A stretch of 64,000 bases of DNA from positions 496,001 to 560,000 of the forward strand of contig CP053418.1 in NCBI GenBank assembly GCA_013127575.1, in the 5' to 3' direction. The notes beneath the pieces were generated by a model. The model searched no databases, was not told where the DNA came from, and was given only the letters and a program-made list of their open reading frames with translations. This stretch comes from Ramlibacter terrae (lineage in GTDB: Bacteria > Pseudomonadota > Gammaproteobacteria > Burkholderiales > Burkholderiaceae_C). The first letter of the stretch is position 1. Each line of letters opens with the position of its first letter. The translations under genes were made by a program, and so were the position numbers. Positions 1 to 10,221 of the stretch are shown here, one piece after another.

Positions 1-569
1 CAACCGCATCCGGCCGGCTTCGAAGCGCTGGTGCAGTCCGCGCTGAAGGGCAAGGGCGCCATGCCCCCGCAAGGCGGCGGCGACTTCGACGACATCGAGA
101 TCGCCCGCGCGGTGGCCTTCATGGCCAACGCCGGCGGCGCGAAGTTCACCGAGCCGGCGCAGCCTGCCCCGGCCGCTGCCGGCGCCGCCCCCGCGGCCGG
201 CGCGACCACCGCCGCGGCCCCGGCTGCTGCTGCCGCGCCCGCCGCTCCGGCCCCCGCCGCAGCGCCGGCTGCTGCCGCCCCCGCCGCGGCCGCTCCGGCT
301 GCCGCCCCCGCCGCCGCCCGGTGGCCGCGGCCGGCAACGGCGAGGCGCTCTACAAGTCGGCTTGCATGATGTGCCACGCCGCTGGCGTCGCCAACGCTCC
401 GAAGTTCGGCGACAAGGCCGCTTGGGCCCCGCGCATCGCCCGGGGCGTGCCGGTGCTGGTGCAGTCCGCCATCAAGGGCAAGGGCGCCATGCCGCCGCGC
501 GGCGGTTCCAGCGCCTCCGACGCCGAGATCACGGCGACGGTGCAATACATGGTGAACGCCGCCAAGTAA
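1..569 (+). CDS. Two-domain c-type cytochrome (cytochrome c5-like), 5' partial
   Basis: Periplasmic electron carrier. The start lies outside the window. What remains is the end of a first class I cytochrome c domain (GAMPPQGG, then an AFMANA helix), an Ala/Pro low-complexity linker of about 50 residues (roughly 155-318), and a complete second domain with heme motif CMMCH at about 364-378 and the methionine-ligand loop GAMPPRGG near 484-498. The stop is at 567-569. The reading frame changes near 318, where GCCCGGTGG has lost one base; a CCAGG or CCTGG site would restore it. The GAMPP loop and the repeated domain plan resemble the cytochrome c5 family of Burkholderiales. The redox partner is not visible. 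Confidence 0.85.
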   Translation, partial: TASGRLRSAGAVRAEGQGRHAPARRRRLRRHRDRPRGGLHGQRRRREVHRAGAACPGRCRRRPRGRRDHRRGPGCCCRARRSGPRRSAGCCRPRRGRSGCRPRRRPVAAAGNGEALYKSACMMCHAAGVANAPKFGDKAAWAPRIARGVPVLVQSAIKGKGAMPPRGGSSASDAEITATVQYMVNAAK

Positions 570-588
570 GGCGCCTTCCCCGCACGAG

Positions 589-613
589 AAAGCCGGCGCG
601 AGCCGGCTTTTTC
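589..613. terminator. Rho-independent terminator, usable in both directions
   Basis: AAAGCCGGC, a four-base loop and GCCGGCTTTTT form a GC-rich stem followed by T residues, 20 bases after the cytochrome stop. The leftward gene ends at 612, so the same hairpin with its upstream A-run can also end that transcript. Confidence 0.85.
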
Positions 614-1130
614 ATTGGGCGGCGGCGGGGCTCGCCACGTAGCCGAAGCGCCCGGGCAGGTCGCGCGCCGCCACCTCCCGCGGCTGCCACGTGCCTTGCT
701 CGATGGCGTCGGCGGCCTGCTCGATGTCGAGCGTGTGCACCGGCCGAGCCCGATGTCGGTGTCCGGTACAGGCGCCCCGTCTCGTCGACCAGGCAGTCCT
801 GCACCTGCGCGGCGCGGCCGGTGTGGCTGGTGACCGCGTTGCCGGGCCCCAGCCGCCAGATCGTGGCGTGGCCTGCAGTTCCACGTACACCCGCTGCGGA
901 CCGTTCTGGAAGAACCACTGGCCGCGGTCGTCGCGGTCGTAGTTGCGGTGGATGAAGTCCACCAGCTTTTCGTGGCGCAGCAGCGAGCCCTTGCTTTGCG
1001 GGAAGGGCCCGCCGGCCTGCACGCGGTCGTCGCGCATGTACCAGTTGCCGCGCTCGTCCAGCCCCAGCCAGCCGTAGCAGTGCGGCACGTTGGGCCACTT
1101 GGCCATGGCCTGGCGCACGATATCGTCCAT
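612..1130 (-). CDS. Conserved hypothetical protein (about 173 aa)
   Basis: I recognise this as a conserved Burkholderiales protein without a known function. It is soluble, with no signal peptide or membrane segment. The N-terminal part is rich in aromatic residues (CYGWLGLDERGNWYMRDDRV, then HRNYDRDDRGQWFFQNGPQR) and the C-terminal part contains VHTLDIEQAADAIE. Three frame changes sum to zero, so a continuous reading frame exists but about 40 middle residues are mistranslated in it. The changes lie near 875, at 763-766 (CC-GG, restoring LYLD) and at 740-743 (CC-GG, restoring GLGLVH). The start ATG at 1128-1130 is followed by MDDIVRQAMAKWPNVPHC. Confidence 0.7.
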   Translation of the reverse strand: MDDIVRQAMAKWPNVPHCYGWLGLDERGNWYMRDDRVQAGGPFPQSKGSLLRHEKLVDFIHRNYDRDDRGQWFFQNGPQRVYVELQATPRSGGWGPATRSPATPAAPRRCRTAWSTRRGACTGHRHRARPVHTLDIEQAADAIEQGTWQPREVAARDLPGRFGYVASPAAAQ

Positions 1131-1162
1131 GGCCCATTATCCGGCGCGGCGGCCGTGCGCGG

Positions 1163-1920
1163 TCAGCGCAGGAAGGCGTCGTAGCCGGTCTTCAGGATCA
1201 GCGCGCCGACCACGAAGATGAACACGATCCGCACGAAGCCGGCGCCGTGCTTGAGCGCCAGTGCGTGCCCAGCAGGCTGCCCGCCACGTTGCACACGGCC
1301 AGCGCCAGCGCGTAGTGCCACCACACGTGGCCCTTGATGGCGAACAGGATCAGCGCGGCCAGGTTGGTGGCGGTGTTCAGCAGCTTGGCCGCGGCCGACG
1401 CGTTCAGGAAGTCGTAGCCCAGCGCGCGCACGAACAGGAAGACGAAGAAGCTGCCGGTGCCCGGGCCGAAGAAGCCGTCGTAGAAGCCCAGCACGGCGCC
1501 GATCGCGCAGGCCGCATAGGTCTGGGTGCGGCCGCTCAGCCGCGGCGTGTGGTCGCGCCCCAGTTCCTTGCGGGCCAGCGTGTACAGCAGCACCGCCATC
1601 AGCACGAAGGGCAGCAGCTTGCGCAGGAACTCCGGGGAGATGACGGTGACCGTCCACGCGCCCAGGAAGGCGCCCGTGAAGCCGGCCGCGGCCGCGGGCA
1701 GCAGCGTGCCCCAGTTCATCTCCACCCGGCGGCTGTACTGCAGCGCGGCGATGCCGGTGCCCCACACCGAGGCGCTCTTGTTGATGCCGAACAGCGTGGC
1801 CGGGTGCGTGGTGGGGAAGACGGCGAACAGCGCCGGCACCAGGATCAGGCCGCCGCCGCCCACGATCGCATCGACGAAACCGGCCAGCACCGAGGCCAGC
1901 GAAACGAGCAGCAACTCCAT
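1163..1920 (-). CDS. TauE/SafE family membrane permease
   Basis: Inner-membrane permease of the sulfite/organosulfonate exporter family. The substrate here is unknown. The N-terminal hydrophobic segment contains the family motif AGFVDAIVGGGGLILVPAL and a second half-motif GFYDGFFGPGTGSFFVF, as in the two-fold pseudosymmetric family. About 7-8 membrane segments are visible in roughly 252 residues, the usual family size. One frame change near 1258-1261 (CCAGTG where CCAGGTG is expected) interrupts GSLLGTHLALKHGAGF. The true end is FVVGALILKTGYDAFLR with the stop at 1163. The gene is transcribed divergently from the ammonium transporter. Confidence 0.85.
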
Positions 1921-1997
1921 TGCACCGATTGTGGCATCGGGGCTGGCACGGGCTTTGCGGTGTGCTCCCCGTCGTCGGCATTACAAGGAACAACATA
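1921..1997. promoter_or_regulatory. Divergent intergenic region, TauE-like permease and amt
   Basis: This 77-bp gap lies between two divergent start codons and must carry both promoters if neither gene is read from further upstream. AAGGAAC at 1985-1991 serves as the ribosome-binding site for the amt ATG at 1998. No clear sigma-54 site was found, although amt genes are often nitrogen-regulated. Confidence 0.4.
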
Positions 1998-3330
1998 ATG
2001 CGCAAGTTCGCATCGCTGGCCGCAATGCTCGCTGCATGCACCACGGCAGGTGCTTGGGCCCGGGCGGCGCCCGCGCCCGCACCACTCACGCGCCCGGGGC
2101 TGGTTTCGGTCGACGCCATCAGCGGCGCCGACACCGCCGGATGATGACGTCCATCGCGCTGGTGCTGCTGATGACGCTGCCCGGCGTGGCCCTGTTCTAC
2201 GCGGGCATGGTCCGGCGCAAGAGCGTCATCAACACGATGGCCAGCGTGGTCGCCATCGCGGCGCTGGTCAGCCTCCTGTGGTTCGCGGCCGGCTACTCGA
2301 TCGCCTTCACTCCGGGCAACGAGTGGCTGGGCGACGCCTCGCGCATGGGGTTCTCCGGCATGGAATACCTTAAGGACGCGAAGCAGGTGGTGGTGAGCCA
2401 CATCGCGCCGCACATTCCCGAGTCGGTGTTCGCGATGTTCCAGCTCACGTTCGCGATCATCACGGCGGCGCTGGTGGTCGGCGCCATCGTCGAGCGCATG
2501 AAGTTCTCGGCGCTGCTCGTGTTCATTTCGCTGTGGTCGCTGCTGGTGTACGCGCCGATCGCCCACTGGGTGTGGGAGCCGGGCGGCTGGCTGGCCAAGC
2601 TCGGCGCGCTCGACTTCGCGGGCGGCTCGGTCGTGCACATCAACGCGGGCGTCACCGGCCTGGTCTGCGCCTACTTCCTCGGCCCGCGCCGCCGCGGCTA
2701 TGGGCGCGAGGCGTTCGAGCCCTTCAACCTGGGCCTGACCATGGTGGGTGCCGGCATGCTGTGGGTCGGCTGGTTCGGCTTCAACGCGGGCTCGGCGGTC
2801 GCGGCCGACGGCCGTGCCGGGCTGGCGCTGCTGGTCACGCACGTGGCGGCGGCGGCGGGCGCGATGGCCGGATGATCGGCGAATGGCTGATGCGCGGCCG
2901 GCCTTCGCTGCTGGGGCTGTGCTCGGGCCTGGTTGCCGGCCTGGTGGCGATCACGCCCGCCTCGGGCTTCGTGACGCCGGCCTCGGCCTTGCTGATCGGC
3001 GCCGTCGCCGGCATCGCCTGCTACTGGGGCGCGACGGGCCTCAAGCGGATGCTGGGCGCGGACGATTCGCTGGACGTGTTCGGCGTGCACGCCGTGGGCG
3101 GCATCGTCGGCTCGCTGCTCACCGGGCCGCTGGCCAGCAAGATGGTTTCCGGCACCGAGGGCAGCCTGTTGGTGCAGGCGCTCGGCGTCGCGGCGGTGGC
3201 CGGCTACGCGCTGGTGGGTTCCGCCATCCTGCTGCTGGTGACGAAGCTGCTGGTGGGCCTGCGGGTCGACGAGCAGACGGAACTGGCCGGCCTCGACATC
3301 GGGCAGCACCGGGAGCGGCTCGGCGCCTGA
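1998..3330 (+). CDS. amt: Ammonium transporter, Amt/MEP/Rh family
   Basis: Inner-membrane ammonium channel, about 444 residues. A signal-like N-terminus (MRKFASLAAMLAACTTAGAW) precedes the 11-helix core. Family landmarks are DTAWMMTS in the first helix, LPGVALFYAG, AMFQLTFAIITAALVVGAIVE with the phenylalanine gate region, the conserved aspartate in LDFAGGSVVH, and the twin pore histidines in VVHINAG (about residue 213) and FGVHAVGG (about 364). Two frame changes, at 2137-2140 and 2868-2871, both read GCCGGATG where GCCTGGATG restores an expected AWM; each is a lost T of CCTGG. No glnK gene is adjacent. A small hypothetical gene follows after 19 bp. Confidence 0.92.
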
Positions 3331-3349
3331 CCATTCGCACGGAGGTTCC

Positions 3350-3684
3350 ATGCTCGACAGCCAGAAGCTCGCCATCGCCGCCCACCTGCACGTGCTGCTG
3401 CGCCGCAAGACCGGGCGCGTCACCGACACCGAGTGGATGGTCACCAACCAGGACTACGCGCGCGAGGTGGTGCGCTTCGCCCGGGTCAAGGCCCGCGAAG
3501 ACCACCACGACGACTGGCCGAGTGGGCAGGCAAGCTGGAGGCGGCCCTGCTCGGCACTTCGCTGGCGTCGGTCGGCGCGGCGCCGCTCGCCTCGGCCGCC
3601 CCGGCGCCCGCGGGCCAGACGGCGCTGGAGCGCCTGCGCGAGCGGGCGCGCCGGGAAGCTTCCTACATCGGCGGCTTGCGGTAG
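3350..3684 (+). CDS. Small conserved hypothetical protein (about 111 aa)
   Basis: Not recognised functionally. The protein is soluble, with an N-terminal helical region (MLDSQKLAIAAHLHVLLRRK, then TDTEWMVTNQDYAREVVRFA) and an Ala/Arg-rich C-terminal half ending REASYIGGLR. A strong GGAGG site lies six bases before the ATG. One frame change at 3514-3517 (GACTGG for GACCTGG) restores DDLAEWAGKLEAALLG. It follows amt by 19 bp and is probably co-transcribed with it; a terminator follows. Confidence 0.6.
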
Positions 3685-3703
3685 CGGAGGCGGGCCGCCC
3701 AAG

Positions 3704-3730
3704 AAAAAAGCGCCGGGTCACGGCGCTTTG
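3704..3730 (+). terminator. Rho-independent terminator after amt and the small gene
   Basis: AAAGCGCCG at 3707-3715, the loop GGTCA and CGGCGCTTT at 3721-3729 form a perfect nine-base stem 20 bases after the stop codon. The T-run is short. Confidence 0.75.
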
Positions 3731-3919
3731 GGAGGGGTGCGGCTTGGGCCGCTACCGGAATCTGTTTCGAATTCTGCGGGGGTTTGTCTCCTCGGCCCTC
3801 GATCTATTGAGCCCCCGGAGGCGCAATGCGAGTGCAGCAACTGTAACGGCTCGCACCCGGGCGGTGCATCGGGACTTTCCCGCCTGCCGCGCAGTCCGGA
3901 CCGACCACTAAAGTCCTCT
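3731..3919. other. Intergenic segment without a gene
   Basis: About 190 bases between the terminator and the end of the GMC gene. Base composition here is less GC-rich than the flanks. I see no coding frame of family-like character and no RNA gene that I recognise. Confidence 0.4.
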
Positions 3920-5547
3920 TCAGCTGGCGTCCCGCAGGACCCACTCCGCCGCCTTCTCGGCCATCATCAGGGTGGGCGAGTTGGTGTTGCCGCTGGTGAT
4001 GGTGGGCATCGCCCCCGCGTCCACCACCCGCAATCCGGCGATGCCGCGCACCCGCATGCGGGCGTCGAGCACCGCCATCCGGTCGTCGTCCGCCCCCATC
4101 TTGGTCGTGCCGACCGGGTGGAAGATGGTGGTGGCGATGTCGCCGGCCAGCCGGGCGGGTCTTCGTCGGACTGGTACTGCGGCCCCGGCCGCCATTCCTC
4201 GGGCTTGAAGCCGGCCAGCGCCGGCTGCGCGGCGATGCGGCGCGTGACGCGCAGCGAGTCGGCCGCCACCTTGCGGTCTTCTTCGGTGCTCAGGTAATTG
4301 GGCGCGATCGCCGGCGCCTCGCCGAACTTGTTGCTGCGCAAGCGCACCCAGCCGCGGCTGGTCGGGTTCAAGTTGCAGACGCTCGCCGTGAACGCGTTGA
4401 AGCCGTGCAGCGGCTCGCCGAAGGCGTCCAGGCTCAGCGGCTGAACGTGGTATTCGATGTTGGGATACGGCTGCTCGGGCGAACTGCGCGTGAAGGCGCC
4501 GAGCTGCGACGGCGCCATGCTCATCGGTCCGCTGCGCTTGAGCGCGTACTCCATGCCGATCTTCAGCTTGCCCCACCAGCTGTTGGCCAGCGTGTTCAGC
4601 GTGGCGACGCCGTCCACCTTGTAGACGGCGCGGATCTGCAGGTGGTCCTGCAGGTTTTCGCCCACGCCCGGCAGATCGTGCTCCACGGGGATGCCGTGCT
4701 GCCGCAGCAGGTCGGCCGGGCCGATGCCCGAGAGCTGCAGGATGTGCGGGCTGCCGATGCTGCCGGCGGCCAGCAGCACCTCGCCGGTGGCGTGCACGCG
4801 CACCATCTCGTTGCCGGTCCACACGTCTGCGCCGGTGCAGCGGCGCGTGCCGTCCGGCTGCGTCTCGATCACGAGCTTGGCCACTTGCGCGGCGGTCCAG
4901 AGTTCGAAGTTGGGACGGCCGTAGCAGGTCGGCCGCAGGAAGGCCTTGGCCGTGTTCCAGCGCCAGCCGTTCTTCTGGTTCACCCGGAAGTAGCCGACGC
5001 CTTCATTGGTGCCGCGGTTGAAGTCCTCGCTGTGCGGGATGCCCGCCTGCTGCGCGGCCTGCGCGAAGGCGTCGAGCACGTCCCAGCGCAGGCGCTGGCG
5101 CTCCACCCGCCATTCGCCGCCTTCGCCGTGCATCGCATCGGCGCCCTTGTAGTAGTCCTCGTGCTTCTTGAAGTAGGGCAGGCAGTTGTCCCAGTTCCAG
5201 TTGGCGTCGCCCATGCGCTGCGCCCAGCCGTCGTAGTCGCGCGCCTGCCCGCGCATGTAGATCATGCCGTTGATGCTGGAGCAGCCGCCGAGCGTCTTGC
5301 CGCGCGGGTAGCGCAGCTTGCGGCCGTTGAGGCCCGCGTCCGCCTCGGTGTAGTACAGCCAGTCGGTGCGCTCGTTGCCGATGCAGTACAGGTAGCCGAC
5401 CGGGATGTGGATCCAGTGGTAGTCGTCCTTGCGGCCGGCTTCGATCAGCAGCACGCGCTTCGAAGGGTCCTTCGACAGCCGGTTGGCCAGCAGGCAGCCG
5501 GACGTGCCGGCGCCGATGATGACGTAGTCGAACGTCGTGTCGCTCAT
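3920..5547 (-). CDS. GMC family FAD-dependent oxidoreductase (choline dehydrogenase-like)
   Basis: Flavoprotein alcohol dehydrogenase of the glucose-methanol-choline family, about 543 residues. The N-terminal dinucleotide fold is [16 protein letters not shown] (residues 9-24). GMC signature 1 is [19 protein letters not shown] and signature 2 is [15 protein letters not shown]. The C-terminal catalytic histidine sits in HPVGTTKMG (about residue 479), followed by a conserved asparagine in TSGNTNSPT. The substrate is not predictable. One frame change near 4155 (CCGCCCGG with a base missing, not an obvious CCWGG site) joins QSDEDPA to [18 protein letters not shown] precedes the ATG at 5545-5547. 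A hairpin repeat separates it from mmsA upstream, so co-transcription is uncertain. Confidence 0.88.
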
Positions 5548-5585
5548 GTCTCCTCCGGTTGTCGACCGCCCGCGAGATCGGACAG

Positions 5586-5695
5586 CCGGACGCAGAGGAC
5601 GCGAAAAAGACGCAGAGGACGCAGAAGGGACAGGGAAAACTTTATAAGGTTTTCTTTTGCGTCCTCTGCGTACCCTTTGCGCCCTCTGCGTCCGG
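5586..5695. repeat. 110-bp imperfect palindrome built of CGCAGAGGACGC units
   Basis: The left arm begins CCGGACGCAGAGGACGC and the right arm ends with its near-perfect reverse complement, GCGCCCTCTGCGTCCGG. Inside each arm the CGCAGAGGACGC unit occurs a second time. The central loop is A/T-rich (AAAACTTTATAAGGTTTTC). The whole could fold as one long stem. It lies between mmsA and the GMC gene and looks like an intergenic repeat of the REP or MITE kind; I see no transposase. It may terminate or stabilise the transcript. Confidence 0.75.
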
Positions 5696-5704
5696 TCTTT
5701 TTCT

Positions 5705-7245
5705 TTACTTTGCCGTGGGCATCACGAACTCGGCGCCCTTGCCGATCGATTCCGGCCAGCGCTGCATGATCGACTTCTGCTTGGTGTAGAAGCGCACGCC
5801 TTCCTCGCCGTAGGCGTGCATGTCGCCGAACAGGCTCTTCTTCCAGCCGCCGAAGCCATGCCAGGCCATCGGAACCGGGATCGGCACGTTGACGCCGACC
5901 ATGCCGACCTGCACCCGGCGCGAGAACTCGCGCGCGGTGTTGCCGTCGCGGGTGAACAGCGAAACGCCGTTGCCGTACTCGTGCGAGTTGATCAGCTCGG
6001 TGGCTTCCGCCAGGTCTTTCACGCGGACGCAGCCCAGCACCGGGCCGAAGATCTCTTCCTTGTAGATCTTCATGTCGGGCGTGACGTTGTCGAACAGCGT
6101 GCCGCCGATCCAGAAGCCGTTGTCGCAGCCGGCGCCGGCCTTGGCGCCCCGGAACTTGCGGCCGTCGACCACCAGCTTCGCGCCTTCGGTTTCGCCCCCG
6201 GCCGATGTAGCCGGCGATGCGCTGGTGCGCGGCGGAACTGATGATCGGGCCCATCTCGGCCTCGAGCTCCTCGCCGTTCATGATCTTCAGTTCCTGCGTG
6301 CGCTTCTCCAGCATCGGCACGACCTTGTCGGCGGCGTCGCCGCCGAGGACGCCGAGCGAGATCGCCATGCAGCGCTCGCCGGCGGAACCGAAGGCCGATC
6401 CGATCAGCGCGTCGACCGCCTGGTCCATGTCGGCGTCGGGCATGACCACCATGTGGTTCTTCGCGCCGCCCGGGGCCTGCACGCGCTTGCCGTGCTTCGC
6501 GCCGGTTTCGTAGATCTTCTGCGCGATGGTGGTGGAGCCGACGAAGGAGATCGCCTTGACGTCCGGGTGCTCGAGCAGCGCGTCGACGGCTTCCTTGTCG
6601 CCCTGCACCACGTTGAACACGCCGTCGGGCAGGCCGGCTTCCTTGAGCAGTTCGGCCATGCGGATGGAAGCGCTCGGGTCGAGAGGGCTGGGCTTGAGGA
6701 CGAAGCAGTTGCCGGCGGCGATGGCCACCGGGTACATCCACATCGGCACCATCACCGGGAAGTTGAAGGGCGTGATGCCCGCGACCACGCCCAGCGGCTG
6801 GCGCATCGTCCAGTTGTCGATGCCGGTGGACACTGGTCGGTGTAGTCGCCCTTGAGCAGCTGCGGGATGCCGCAGGCGAATTCGACGATGTCGATGCCGC
6901 GCGTGACTTCGCCCTGCGCATCGGTGAACACCTTGCCGTGTTCGGCGGTGATGGTGCGGGCGAGGTCGTCCTTGTACTTGTTCAGCAGTTCGAGGAACTT
7001 GAACATCACGCGGGCACGGCGGATCGGCGGCGTGTCGGCCCAGGCCGGGAAAGCGGCCTGCGCCGACGCGACGGCCTGCGCCACTTCGGCGGTGCTGGCC
7101 ATCGCCACCGGCCGCTGACCTTGCCGAGCGCGGGGTTGAACACGTCGGCGCGGCGGCCGCTCTGGCCGGGGACCACGCGGCCGTTGATCCAGTGTTCGAT
7201 GGAGGAAAGGGCGGGCGTGGGACGGGACTTGTCGGGGGCGTTCAT
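5705..7245 (-). CDS. mmsA: CoA-acylating methylmalonate-semialdehyde dehydrogenase
   Basis: Cytosolic NAD-dependent aldehyde dehydrogenase that converts methylmalonate semialdehyde (or malonate semialdehyde) and CoA to propionyl-CoA (or acetyl-CoA), in valine and related catabolism. About 514 residues. Landmarks: EHWINGRVV near the N-terminus, [15 protein letters not shown], the NAD-binding loop [15 protein letters not shown], the catalytic cysteine in [10 protein letters not shown] (about residue 290), EEIFGPVLG, and the C-terminal [10 protein letters not shown]. Three frame changes: 7108-7111 (CCGG for CCAGG or similar, VSG/VAMAST), 6832-6836 (CCAGTG for CCAGGTG, restoring [12 protein letters not shown]) and an extra G near 6200 (restoring [14 protein letters not shown]). 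The start ATG at 7243-7245 has AAGGAAG upstream. It lies 29 bp after the AtuA-like gene, probably in one operon. Confidence 0.9.
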
Positions 7246-7274
7246 GGAGCGGCTTCCTTGCAGAGGCGGCCAGT

Positions 7275-9032
7275 CTAACGCTGCGGCCGGTCCGCGATCC
7301 AGTCGCGGGGAACGGCCACCGGCATGCACAACAGGATCTGCGCCATGCCCTTGCCCAGCGGGTCGTTGCGCAGCGACGCCATGCCACCGCCGTCCAGCGC
7401 CTCGGTGCAGGTGAAGTTCATCGCGTGCAGGCCGGGCAGGTCGTAGCGCGTGACCTCGCCGTCCACCAGGTGGGCCAGCCAGGCCTTGACCTTGGCGGGC
7501 GTGAGCTGCTCGCGCAGCCGGGGCAGCCACTCGGGGCGGCGGGCGATCACGCCGATGTTGGACTGGTTGCCCTTGTCGCCGCTGCGGGCCCGGGCGAGCT
7601 GGACCAGCGGCACTTCGATCAGGCCGGAGGGCGCTGGCAGGGGTGCGGGCTCCGGGCGGGCCAGCGGCGGCGGCACCGGCGGCTGGCCGCAAGGAATCTC
7701 CACATCGAACGATTCCGCGCCGATGGTGACCTTCGGCTGCAGCCGCTCCTTGTCGACCGGGAAGGCGAACTGGCGGATCACTGGCGAGGGGGTCGGCCGC
7801 CCTCCGGCGCCCGTCGTGCCCGGCGCCCAGCTCGTGCCGGCCGGCGCGATCTCGCGGGCGAACAGCTCCAGCGCCTCCTTGCGCGCATGCACCACCGCCG
7901 GGTGCAGCACGACCTCGCGCACGCCGGCGGCCTGCGCGTGCGGACCGAAGTTGGCCAGCTCCGATCCGAGCACCTCGATGCGCGTGCGGGCGTAGTCGGG
8001 CCAGCCATGCTCCTCGAACAGCGCGCGGGTGCGCGCCAGGATCGCTTCGCCCGTCCGCTGCGCCTTGCGCGCGGCGTCGATGCCCACGATGGTGAGCTGC
8101 GCGTTGCAGCGGAAGCCGTCCATGGACGTCGCCGAGACCTTGTACTGCGGCCCGGGCGGCAGCCCCTGGCCCCCGTGACGCGCACCCGGTGCGCGCCGAC
8201 CTGTTCCAGCTGCACGGCGGCGAAGTGGCAGGTGACGTCGGGCAGCAGGTAGCGGCGCGGATCGCCGATCTCGTACAGGATCTGTTCGGCGACGACGGCC
8301 GTGTTCACCAGCCCGCCGGTGCCGGGCGGCTTGCTGACGACGAAGCTGCCGTCGGCTTCGCATTCGATCACCGGGTAGCCGATGGCCGGCCAATCGGGCA
8401 CGGACTCCCAGTCGGTGTGCAGGCCTCCGGTGGCCTGGCACCCGCATTCGATGATGTGGCCGGCCGGGCTGCCCATGGCCAGCCGGTCGAAGTCGCTGTC
8501 GCTCCAGTCGAAGGCGTGCATCAGCGCGCCCAGCGTGACGGCGCTGTCGACGCAGCGGCCGGTGATGACCACCGGGCCCCCGCATCCAGCGCGGCGCGGA
8601 TCGGCAGGGCGCCGAGATAGGCGTTGGCGGTGAGCAGGCGGGGCGGCAGTTCCTGCCCGAGGGTCGGCAGCAACGGCATGACGTCGTCGCCGGTCACGAC
8701 GGCGATCTTCAGCGGCACGCCTTGCTCGGCGGCCAGCGCGGCGAGGGCGTCGGCGCAGGCCTGCGGGTTGACCCCGCCGGCGTTGCTGATCACGCGGATG
8801 CCGCGGGCCGCCACGTCGCGCAGGATGGACTGCATGGTCACCTGCACGAAGTCGGTGGCGTAGCCGAGCTGCGGGTTCTTGCCGCGGGCGGCAGCGGGAT
8901 CGACATGGTGAGTTCGGCCGGGTAGTCGAACACCAGGAAATCGACGGCGCCGTGCCGGACGAGCTGCGGCGCGCCGGCGCTGCTGTCGCCCCAGAACCCG
9001 GAAGCGCCGCCGATGCGCACCGTCTTCATCAT
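7275..9032 (-). CDS. AtuA family protein (acyclic terpene utilisation, DUF1446-type)
   Basis: About 587 residues with the AtuA family plan. The N-terminal domain begins [13 protein letters not shown] and contains [29 protein letters not shown] and [15 protein letters not shown]. The C-terminal ferredoxin-fold AtuA-like domain contains [20 protein letters not shown] and the final [13 protein letters not shown] region. The biochemical reaction is not known; the family is tied to citronellol/geraniol degradation in Pseudomonas, and many members sit with acyl-CoA catabolic genes, as here beside mmsA. Three frame changes: near 8895 (restoring [12 protein letters not shown]), at 8572-8575 (CCGG, a likely CCWGG site, before VVITGR) and near 8165-8172 (beside CCTGG, restoring VTGAQGLPPGP). 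GGAG lies just upstream of the ATG at 9032. Confidence 0.85.
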
Positions 9033-9101
9033 GGTCTCCTTTCTGGAGCGTTATACCCGCGCGGGCGGCTCTGCCGTTAGGATGGAAGGTTCCGCACCTC
9101 C

Positions 9102-10221
9102 ATGACCGACGCCACGCCCCGCTTCGAACAGGCGCCAGCGCCGACTGGCCCCGCCGCCGTCCGCCTGCTGGGCGAATGGACAGCCGCGCAGTTCGCGCGG
9201 CCGCGGCTGCTGCACGACCTGCGGCGCGGCCTGCCGCAAGCGGGCGGCGAGCAGGGCTGGGACCTGCGCCCCGCCGACCGGCTCGACCACGTGGGCGCCC
9301 AGCTGCTGTGGGACCACTGGGGGCGCCGCTGGCCGGCCCAGCTCGAACTGCTGCCGGCGCAGCGCGCCGTGCTGGAGCGGGTGGCGCAGTTCACCACCGA
9401 CCGCAAGCCGGCGCCCCCGTCAGCTGGTGGACGCTGTGTACGGGGTTCGGGGCGTCGCTGCTGCGCGCGCTCGGTCATTTCAAGGGCTTCGTGCGGCTGC
9501 TGGGCACGCTCACGATCAACCTCGGCCAGCTGCTGAAGGCGCCGCACGAAGGCCCCCGGCGCGACTTCTCCGGCCACCTGTACCGCATCGGCGCCACCTC
9601 GCTGCCGATCACGGCGCTGGTGGGATCGCTGATCGGCGTGGTGCTGGCCTACCTGACGGCGCAGCAGCTGCGCCAGCTCGGCGCCGACGCCTTCATCGTC
9701 GACATCCTCGGCGTGGCGCTGGTGCGCGAGCTGGGGCCGATGCTGGCGGCGATCCTGATCGCCGGCCGCTCGGGATCCGCCATCACCGCCGAGATCGGCG
9801 TGATGCGCGTGACCGACGAACTCGATGCCATGCGCGTGATGGGCATCTCGCACAGCTTCCGGCTGGTGATGCCGCGCGCCATGGCGCTGGCGATCGCGAT
9901 GCCCCTGATCAGCTGCTGGACCACGGTGGCGGGCCTGATCGGCGGCATGGTCGCCGCCGACCTGTCGCTGGGCATCAGCCCCACCTTCTTCATCAACGCG
10001 CTGCCGCAGGCGGTGCACGTGCACAACCTGCTGCTCGGCTCCGTCAAGTCGGTGGTGTTCGGCATCCTGATCGCGCTGATCGGCTGCCACTTCGGGCTGC
10101 GGGTGCAGCCCAACACGCAAAGCCGGGGCAGGGCACCACGTCGTCGGTGGTCACCGCCATCACGGTCGTGATCCTGGTGGACGCCCTGTTCGCCATCCTG
10201 TACAGCAACGTCGGGATCTGA
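9102..10221 (+). CDS. MlaE-type ABC transporter permease with N-terminal STAS-like domain
   Basis: Inner-membrane permease of an MCE (Mla-like) lipid transport system, about 373 residues. The first roughly 110 residues form a soluble STAS-like domain (VRLLGEWTA, then RLDHVGAQLLWDHW). The MlaE domain follows: GATSLPITALVGSLIGVVLA, AQQLRQLGADAFIVDILGVA, RELGPMLAAILIAGRSGSAI, the TDELDAMRVMGI coupling motif, and a final membrane helix ending LYSNVGI. Two frame changes: near 9419 (one base missing in a C-run, restoring PVSWWTLCTGFG) and 10123-10126 (AGCCGGGG for AGCCTGGGG, restoring QSLGQGTTSS). The stop TGA directly abuts the GTG start of the ATPase. Confidence 0.9.

Noticed and set aside
1998..3330. 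amt and other multi-frame genes considered as pseudogenes.
   Set aside because: The frame breaks are single-base losses at CCTGG that restore invariant residues. Flanking sequence is fully conserved with no other decay, and many unrelated genes show the same event.
3731..3919. Small RNA or riboswitch in the lower-GC segment after the amt terminator.
   Set aside because: Only short, poor inverted repeats were seen, with no recognisable RNA family core.
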